A DNA stretch of 25,103 nucleotides. Origin: SLSG01 sp964477035 (lineage in GTDB: Bacteria; Bacteroidota; Bacteroidia; Bacteroidales; UBA7960). Where the stretch lies: positions 1 through 25,103 of the forward strand of contig CAYZCW010000018.1 of NCBI GenBank assembly GCA_964477035.1. The letters are read 5' to 3'. Shown here piece by piece: positions 16,967 through 22,296 of the stretch; the first letter of the stretch is position 1; each line of letters starts with the position of its first letter. Made by a program: the position numbers and the translations under genes. The notes beneath the pieces were generated by a model. The model did not search any database and was not told where the DNA came from. It saw only the letters and a program-made list of their open reading frames with translations.

Positions 16967-18394
16967 TTATAACGTGATGGGCAGTCCCGTATAAAATTCG
17001 AGGATCTTGGTGCGGAACACATATTCGTACTTGGACTGCAGCATTTCCGACTGGGCGGCCGTCAGCCTGTTCTTGGCATCGTTGTATTCAAGCACGTTCA
17101 CCATGCCCACATTGAACCGCTGTTCGGTGTAGCGGAACGACTCCTCCAGGGCATCCACATTTTTCTCTGAGGCCAGGTAACGCTTCAGGGCGGCCTGGGC
17201 GTCGGCATGTGCCAGCTGGATGGTCTTGAACAATTGCTCCCGCACCAGCTGCTGCGACAGCCTGGCATTCTCCAGGGCGATGCGCGAGCGGCCGATGGCG
17301 GTCTTTGTCTGGTAGTTGTTGAAGACGGGAATGGTCAGGGACAGCCCGATGCTCCGGTTGAGGTTGTCGCTGAGCTGGTCCTGGAAAGGCTTGATGCGGG
17401 TTTCGTACTCGAAGGACGGGGCAAACACCGGCACACCGGTGGCGGTCCGGCCGATCTCCTGCGGCTCCCCGGCAATGATATCGGTCACCTCCCTGCTGGC
17501 ACCTGAAAAGCCGGAGCCATAGCTGCCGCGCAGGCTGAGCATGGGGCTCCTGCCACCCCGGGCCACGGCCAGTCCCTTTTCCGCGCTGGCCACCCGGAAC
17601 TCGGTGGCCCGCACCTGGGGCTGGGTCCTCACGGCTGCATTATAGACCTGAAGGGGGGAGTATTCCAGGTCGTCGCCGGGATCGATGGCGATGTCCGGAA
17701 TGGCAATGCGGAAACCGGCCGGGTCTTCCAGGTTCAGCAGCTGCGCCAGGTCGAGGTAGGCAATGTCCAGCTGGTTGGTGGCATTCACCACCTGCAACTC
17801 CTCACCGGCCAGCTGCGCCTGCACCGTAAACAGGCTCCCCCGGGGCTGTGTGCCCGCCTCGACCAATTGGGCGGTGCGGTTCACCTGCTGCTGGGTAATC
17901 CCGTACTGGTTTAAAGCCATATCGAGCAGCTCCATGCGAAACAGGATCTGCAGGTAAGCAGAGGCGACGGCCAGGGAGATGTCGTTCTGGGTGGCCTCCA
18001 CATCGTAGCGGCTGGCCTCCAGTTCGAAGCCGCGCTGCTGCACGCTGTTATGGATCTGGAACCCGCTGAACAGGGTCACGCCGCTGCTCATGCTGAAGTT
18101 GTTGAACTGTACCGTCTCGGTGGCAAACTCGTTGGTAAAAGGGTCGATGGTCCGGCCAAAATTGTACCCGTGGGAGGCGCTGGCGTTGAAATTGGGAAAG
18201 CGGCTTGCCTGGCTCTGGGATAAATTTTCCCGGGCGATGTCCACCCCCAGCTTTTGCTGTTTGATCTGGATGTTGTTCTCCAGGGCATGGCTGACGCAGG
18301 CCTCCAGCGTCCAGACCTCCTGGGCCACGGCCGGCAGGATGCCCGGCAGGAGCCACACCAGCAGGAAGGTTTTTAACAAGTTGCGTTTTTGCAT
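16967..18394 (-). CDS. TolC-family outer membrane efflux protein
   Basis: A 475-residue outer-membrane channel/tunnel protein. The start at 18394 (MQKRNLLKTFLLVW) gives a good signal peptide with AVA-Q cleavage after about residue 24; an open extension to 18469 precedes it. The mature protein begins VWTLEACVSHALENNIQIKQ, the standard start of the family, and shows the two-fold OEP repeat. The first half includes NFGRTIDPFTNEF, a pattern common in Bacteroidota homologues; the second includes LSLTIPVFNNYQTKTAIGR and ENARLSQQLVREQLFKTIQL. The ending RFNVGMVNVLEYNDAKNRLT and FRTKILEFYTGLPITL is complete. It is first in the minus-strand run and works with the adaptor encoded next. Confidence 0.94.
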   Translation of the reverse strand: MQKRNLLKTFLLVWLLPGILPAVAQEVWTLEACVSHALENNIQIKQQKLGVDIARENLSQSQASRFPNFNASASHGYNFGRTIDPFTNEFATETVQFNNFSMSSGVTLFSGFQIHNSVQQRGFELEASRYDVEATQNDISLAVASAYLQILFRMELLDMALNQYGITQQQVNRTAQLVEAGTQPRGSLFTVQAQLAGEELQVVNATNQLDIAYLDLAQLLNLEDPAGFRIAIPDIAIDPGDDLEYSPLQVYNAAVRTQPQVRATEFRVASAEKGLAVARGGRSPMLSLRGSYGSGFSGASREVTDIIAGEPQEIGRTATGVPVFAPSFEYETRIKPFQDQLSDNLNRSIGLSLTIPVFNNYQTKTAIGRSRIALENARLSQQLVREQLFKTIQLAHADAQAALKRYLASEKNVDALEESFRYTEQRFNVGMVNVLEYNDAKNRLTAAQSEMLQSKYEYVFRTKILEFYTGLPITL

Positions 18395-18454
18395 GGATTC
18401 ATTCGTTTTCTGGCGGCAACCGGCGGAAAAATTCACCGGCATGAATACAACCGA

Positions 18455-18462
18455 CAAAAATA
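18455..18462 (-). promoter_or_regulatory. Candidate -7 promoter box for the tolC-adaptor-tsaB-ftsB-like run
   Basis: Read on the minus strand the site is TATTTTTG, an exact TAnnTTTG match about 60 bp before the TolC-like start. No clear TTTG -33 element is at the expected distance, so support comes from the -7 box and position only. Confidence 0.4.
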
Positions 18463-18586
18463 CATACAAATATTGGTTAAATTGTGGCCTGGAATGAACA
18501 TTCGGCCGCCCGGATGCATTTTATCGCTGTACGGCGCCGGGATACGCCCCGCGCATCCGAAAAGTCATCAAACCCCATACCACTTT

Positions 18587-19447
18587 ATGCAAAAGTGCGT
18601 CGCCATGAGCGGAAAAACAGGCTTTATCGGCAGCTACCTGTCCGACTACCTTCAAAAAAAGGGACACGAAGTACGGGCCATTCCCCGCTATTTGCTGGAG
18701 GGGGACCCGTCCGACCTGGCGGCCATGCTGGAAGGCGCCGATGTGGTGATCCACCTGGCGGGGGCGCCCATCCTGGGCCGGTGGACACGCCGCTACCGGA
18801 AGATGATCCGCGACAGCCGCATCCGCACGACGCGCCACCTGGTAACGGCCATGGAGCGCATGGAGCGCCCGCCCACCCTGTTCATCAGCGCCTCGGGCGT
18901 GAATATTTACCCCTTTGACGGGGTGTATACCGAGCGCGACACCGTGATCTCCTCCGGTTTTTTAGGGGAGGTATGCCGCGACTGGGAACTGGAGGCCCTG
19001 CGGGCCAATGCCTTTATGCGGACGGTGGTGTTTCGGTTCGGGATGGTGCTGGGCCGGGGCGGGGGCGCCCTGAAGACCATGGCCCGGCCTTTCCGGCTGG
19101 GGATGGGCGGCCGCATCGGCCGCGGCCGTCAGATGATGTCGTGGGTGCATATTGAAGACCTGGCCCGGGCGGTCCGCTTCGTCATGCACAAGCATGCCCT
19201 CCACGGACCCATCAACATGAGCAGCCCGCAGCCCGTGTCCAACAGGGAATTCACCCGGGCGCTTGCCCGCAGCCTGAAACGGCCGGCTTTTTTCACAGTC
19301 CCCCCGTTTGCCCTGAGGCTGCTTTACGGGGAAGGGGCATCGATCATCACCCGCGGCACCACGGTGCTGCCCCGCAAGTTGCAGAAGGCAGGCTTCCAGT
19401 TCCGCTATCCGTCGGTGGGGGAGGCGCTGAAAGAGGCATTGGGCTGA
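18587..19447 (+). CDS. TIGR01777-family NAD(P)-binding epimerase-like protein (YfcH/SulA-like)
   Basis: A 286-residue extended short-chain dehydrogenase of the TIGR01777 group; the substrate of this family is not known to me. The start at 18587 (MQKCVAMSGKTGFIGSYL) is chosen because it supplies the complete first beta-strand before the Rossmann loop SGKTGFIGS; an ATG at 18605 would cut that strand, and the frame stays open upstream to 18389 only by chance. Note SGKTGFIG instead of the usual TGATGLIG. Family blocks follow: VVIHLAGAPI, FISASGVNIYPFDG, GFLGEVCRDWELEA, FRFGMVLGRGGGALKTM, MSWVHIEDLARAV and GPINMSSPQPVSNREFTRAL. The length fits (~290-300). It is divergent from the TolC-like gene; its stop abuts the stop of the convergent radA gene directly. 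Confidence 0.92.
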   Translation: MQKCVAMSGKTGFIGSYLSDYLQKKGHEVRAIPRYLLEGDPSDLAAMLEGADVVIHLAGAPILGRWTRRYRKMIRDSRIRTTRHLVTAMERMERPPTLFISASGVNIYPFDGVYTERDTVISSGFLGEVCRDWELEALRANAFMRTVVFRFGMVLGRGGGALKTMARPFRLGMGGRIGRGRQMMSWVHIEDLARAVRFVMHKHALHGPINMSSPQPVSNREFTRALARSLKRPAFFTVPPFALRLLYGEGASIITRGTTVLPRKLQKAGFQFRYPSVGEALKEALG

Positions 19448-20830
19448 TCAGCCGAACAAGGCTCCGAACACCTGGTCGATGCGGGCCAGCGGGCGGATTT
19501 GGATGTCCTTGAACGTCCTTTCCAATCCCTTGAGGTTGTACTTGGAGACGAAGACCTCCCGGAAGCCCAGCTTTTCGGCCTCCGCGATCCTTTGTTCCAG
19601 CCGCGTCACGGGACGCACTTCCCCGGTCAGACCAACCTCCGCAGCAAAACAGACCTTGTCGCTTACCGGTATGTCCTCGCTGGAGGACAGCACGGCACAG
19701 ATCACCCCCAGGTCGATGGCCGGGTCGTCCACCCTGATGCCCCCGGTGATGTTCAAAAACACATCCTTGGTGGCGATGCGGAACCCGCAGCGCTTTTCAA
19801 GCACCGCCAGCAACATGTTCAGTCGGCGCAGGTCGAAGCCGTTGGAGGACCGCTGGGGGGTGCCGTAGGCGGCCGAGCTGACCAGGGCCTGGGTCTCGAT
19901 GAGGATGGGCCGCTGGCCTTCGATGGTGGAGGAGATGGCCACCCCGCTCATGGCTTCCTCCCGCTGCGACAGCAGGATCTCCGAAGGATTGGAAACCTCC
20001 CTCAGCCCGCTGCCCCGCATCTCGTAAATTCCCAGCTCGCTCGTGCTGCCGAAGCGGTTCTTGGTGGCCCGCAGGATGCGGTACACATGGTTGTGGTCCC
20101 CTTCGAACTGCAGTACCGTGTCGACCATGTGCTCCAGGATCTTGGGACCTGCCAGGGCGCCCTCCTTGGTGATGTGGCCGATCAGGAACACCGGGGTGCC
20201 GCTTTCTTTGGCATAGCGCTGGAACTCGGCCGCACATTCCCGGATCTGGGAGATGCTGCCTGCCGAAGAGTCGATTCCGGAAGTGGTCAGCGTCTGTATG
20301 GAGTCGACCACCACCATGCCGGGCTGCAATCCGGCAACATGCCGGAAGATGGCCTCGGTGTCTGTTTCCGTGAGGATGTAGCATAAGGAACGATCCATGC
20401 CCAGGCGGTCCGCCCGCATGCGGAGCTGCAGTTCGCTTTCCTCGCCCGAGACATACAGCACCCTGGTGTTTCCTGCCCGAAGGGCCACCTGCAGCATCAG
20501 GGTCGACTTGCCGATGCCGGGCTCGCCCCCGATCAGCACCAGGGCGCCAGGCACCATGCCCCCGCCCAGCACCCGGTCGAGCTCATCGCTGCCTGAGGGG
20601 GTGCGCCGCTCTTTCTCCCCCGTGATCTCCCCGATCAGCCGTGGCCCGGGCTGCCGGCGCTCCGAAAGGCCTCCGCGCCGGTAGGGATGTTCCTTCGCAG
20701 AACCTTCGCGGCGCACGACCTCCTCCACATAGGTGTTCCACTCCCCGCAGGAAGGGCAGCGTCCGATCCATTTGGCGGAGCGGGCACCGCAGTTGCTGCA
20801 GAAAAACTCGGTTTTAAGCTTGGCTGTCAT
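19448..20830 (-). CDS. radA: DNA repair protein RadA/Sms
   Basis: A 460-residue RecA-like branch-migration ATPase acting in recombinational repair. The start at 20830 (MTAKLKTEFFCSNCG) is chosen because it gives the normal spacing to the zinc finger, with Cys11, 14, 25 and 28 in a C-x2-C...C-x2-C pattern. Walker A is GGEPGIGKST (Lys108). The RadA-specific KNRFG motif is at 257-261 (ATKNRFGSTSELG). The C-terminal Lon-protease-like domain has DVFLNITGGIRVDDPAIDLG and AEVGLTGEVRPVTRLEQRI. Length is the family norm. The reading frame is open for 63 further codons upstream, but that stretch is not conserved-looking. A stem-loop with a T-tract lies about 125 bp upstream on the same strand. It is convergent with the TIGR01777 gene, whose stop codon is directly adjacent. 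Confidence 0.97.
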   Translation of the reverse strand: MTAKLKTEFFCSNCGARSAKWIGRCPSCGEWNTYVEEVVRREGSAKEHPYRRGGLSERRQPGPRLIGEITGEKERRTPSGSDELDRVLGGGMVPGALVLIGGEPGIGKSTLMLQVALRAGNTRVLYVSGEESELQLRMRADRLGMDRSLCYILTETDTEAIFRHVAGLQPGMVVVDSIQTLTTSGIDSSAGSISQIRECAAEFQRYAKESGTPVFLIGHITKEGALAGPKILEHMVDTVLQFEGDHNHVYRILRATKNRFGSTSELGIYEMRGSGLREVSNPSEILLSQREEAMSGVAISSTIEGQRPILIETQALVSSAAYGTPQRSSNGFDLRRLNMLLAVLEKRCGFRIATKDVFLNITGGIRVDDPAIDLGVICAVLSSSEDIPVSDKVCFAAEVGLTGEVRPVTRLEQRIAEAEKLGFREVFVSKYNLKGLERTFKDIQIRPLARIDQVFGALFG

Positions 20831-20956
20831 GCTGCGATGGGGTTGGTTCAACAAGCGGGAAATGACAGGCCAAGTTACGTAAAAAAGCTGTGGGAGAAGC
20901 CGGGCGCAACCCGTTGGCGGGAAAAGAACCACAAGGCAGTCTCGTGACCACCACCA

Positions 20957-21001
20957 AAAAAAGAAAGGGAAAACCCGGATTTGCACCCAGCGGTTTTCCC
21001 T
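20957..21001 (-). terminator. Intrinsic-terminator-like stem-loop upstream of radA (minus strand)
   Basis: Read on the minus strand, AGGGAAAACC and GGTTTTCCCT (plus-strand positions 20992-21001 and 20966-20975) form a perfect 10-bp stem with a 16-nt loop. TTCTTTTTTT follows immediately. The stem plus U-tract is a textbook intrinsic terminator shape, yet no annotated minus-strand gene ends here. radA starts about 125 bp further on. Confidence 0.6.
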
Positions 21002-21024
21002 CTGCAACCATGAAAACAAGGGTA

Positions 21025-21056
21025 TAAAGATACGAAATTTTCATTACAAACACCAA
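21025..21056 (-). promoter_or_regulatory. Candidate minus-strand promoter feeding the radA leader
   Basis: On the minus strand, TTG (21054-21056) and TATCTTTA (21025-21032) are separated by 21 bp, close to the phylum's TTG/TAnnTTTG promoter. Transcription would begin near 21018 and meet the stem-loop at 21001 almost at once. The last base of the -7 box deviates from consensus. Confidence 0.4.
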
Positions 21057-21076
21057 CCCCCCTTCCCAAATGTTAT

Positions 21077-21090
21077 TATCTTTATATTTA
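21077..21090 (+). promoter_or_regulatory. Candidate -7 promoter region for lplA
   Basis: Overlapping TATCTTTA (21077-21084) and TATATTTA (21083-21090) lie about 75 bp before the lplA start in an AT-rich pocket. No convincing -33 element accompanies them. Confidence 0.35.
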
Positions 21091-21165
21091 GAAACCGCCC
21101 GGCCCGCATGCCCGGGAAGGGAGTGCGCGGGCCTCCAGCCATAAAACCATCCAACAGACCCCTAT

Positions 21166-22146
21166 ATGCTTTGCATTCATGACAAGCACACCGACCCCTT
21201 TTTCAATCTGGCGGCCGAGGAATACGTATTGAAAAACTTCACCGAAGACTGCTTCATGTTGTGGCGCAATGGCCCTTCCATCATCGTGGGCAAGCACCAG
21301 AACACCCTGGCGGAGATCAACCTGGACTGGGTGCGGGCCAACAACATCAAGGTGGTGCGCAGGCTCTCCGGGGGCGGCGCCGTGTTCCACGACCTGGGGA
21401 ACCTGAACTTCACCTTCATCGTGTCTGGCGAGGACGGCAACCTGGTGGACTTCCGCAAGTTCACCAAACCCATTTTGGAGGTCCTGCAGAAGCTGGGGGT
21501 AGAGGCCAAATTCGAGGGCCGCAACGACCTCACCATCAAGGGCATGAAATTCTCCGGCAATGCAGAGCACGTGCACAAGAACCGCACCCTGCACCACGGC
21601 ACCCTGCTGTTCTCCTCGGTGATGGCCGACCTTTCCCAGGCGCTCAAGGTGAACCCCCTGAAGTTCACCGACAAGGCCGTCAAATCGGTGCGCTCGCGGG
21701 TCACCAACATCAGCGAGCACCTGTCCCATCCGATGAGCGTGGAAGAGTTCAGCCGGCACATCATGGACCACATCGTCGAGGACTACGGCGGCACCACGTT
21801 CTATGAATACAGCCCGGAGGACATCCGGGCCATCGAAAAGCTGCGCGACGAGAAATACAGCCAGTGGGAGTGGAACTTCGGCTATTCGCCCCGCTACATG
21901 TTCGAAAAGGGGATCCGGGCCAACGGAGGATCCCTGGAGTTCCACCTCAACGTGGAGCACGGCATCATCACCGAGTTGAAGATTTACGGGGACTTCTTCC
22001 ACCGTTACGACATCGACACGATCGAAAAAGCCCTGCGCGGGGTGCGGCACGAGCCGGAGGCCATCCGCGAGCGCCTGAGCCGCTTCCACCTGGACGATTA
22101 TTTTAAAAATGTGACCGCAGAAGAGTTTATCGCAGGCATGTTTTAG
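21166..22146 (+). CDS. lplA: Lipoate-protein ligase A
   Basis: A 326-residue cytosolic ligase that activates lipoate with ATP and attaches it to the lysine of E2 subunits or GcvH. The N-terminal catalytic domain has FFNLAAEEYVL (12-22), the lipoate-binding block RRLSGGGAVFHDLGNLNFTF and NDLTIKGMKFSGNAEHVHKN, where Lys128 corresponds to the catalytic lysine of the family. LHHGTLLFSS follows. The C-terminal accessory domain (about 240-326) starts near EWNFGYSPRYMFEKGI and ends with the short HLDDYFKNVTAEEFIAGMF. The two-domain layout and the length match single-polypeptide bacterial LplA (~330). Octanoyltransferase LipM shares the fold, but the accessory domain favours LplA. It is monocistronic as far as can be seen. 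Confidence 0.93.
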   Translation: MLCIHDKHTDPFFNLAAEEYVLKNFTEDCFMLWRNGPSIIVGKHQNTLAEINLDWVRANNIKVVRRLSGGGAVFHDLGNLNFTFIVSGEDGNLVDFRKFTKPILEVLQKLGVEAKFEGRNDLTIKGMKFSGNAEHVHKNRTLHHGTLLFSSVMADLSQALKVNPLKFTDKAVKSVRSRVTNISEHLSHPMSVEEFSRHIMDHIVEDYGGTTFYEYSPEDIRAIEKLRDEKYSQWEWNFGYSPRYMFEKGIRANGGSLEFHLNVEHGIITELKIYGDFFHRYDIDTIEKALRGVRHEPEAIRERLSRFHLDDYFKNVTAEEFIAGMF

Positions 22147-22244
22147 GCAGGTTTTTTTTTAGACAAACTTTCAAATCGTCCGGACGGAATAGGTAAAAGT
22201 CCCGCGAACCCCCTTTCCCCTAAGAAAATATACGTATTTTTTAT

Positions 22245-22274
22245 TTTGTTTGCTAGATATATTCTCTAAATTTA
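22245..22274 (+). promoter_or_regulatory. Candidate promoter for the hybrid kinase gene
   Basis: TTTG at 22245-22248 and TAAATTTA at 22267-22274 are spaced by 18 bp in an AT-rich island, 23 bp before the kinase ATG at 22297. The last base of the -7 box deviates from TAnnTTTG, and the implied leader is very short. Confidence 0.45.
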
Positions 22275-22296
22275 CATAGATCAATCCGGCTTTGAA

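Larger units (their letters stand above)
20831..21165. other. Divergent intergenic region between radA and lplA
   Basis: 335 bp without a credible gene. On the minus strand it holds a candidate promoter (21025-21056) and a terminator-like stem-loop (20957-21001) between which a ~60-nt RNA would fit. Nearer radA there is a weak -7-like TAACTTGG (minus strand, 20870-20877) with no matching -33 box. On the plus strand an AT-rich stretch (21071-21090) is the likely lplA promoter. Confidence 0.6.

Noticed and set aside
20976..20991. A tRNA fragment suggested by the T-arm-like loop in the stem upstream of radA
   Set aside because: Only a two-pair stem and a seven-base loop resemble a T-arm. There is no anticodon arm or acceptor stem around it.
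20831..21019. A 63-residue N-terminal extension of RadA, with three tandem Trp codons near the stem-loop, considered as an extended protein or a trp-type leader peptide
   Set aside because: RadA normally begins about 10 residues before its zinc finger, as at 20830. The extension starts with TTG and reads through a terminator-like stem. The downstream gene has nothing to do with tryptophan, so the Trp triplet is probably a by-product of the T-tract followed by GGTGGTGG.
22147..22170. An intrinsic terminator after lplA based on the T9-10 run
   Set aside because: No stable stem precedes the T-run, so it lacks the hairpin an intrinsic terminator needs.
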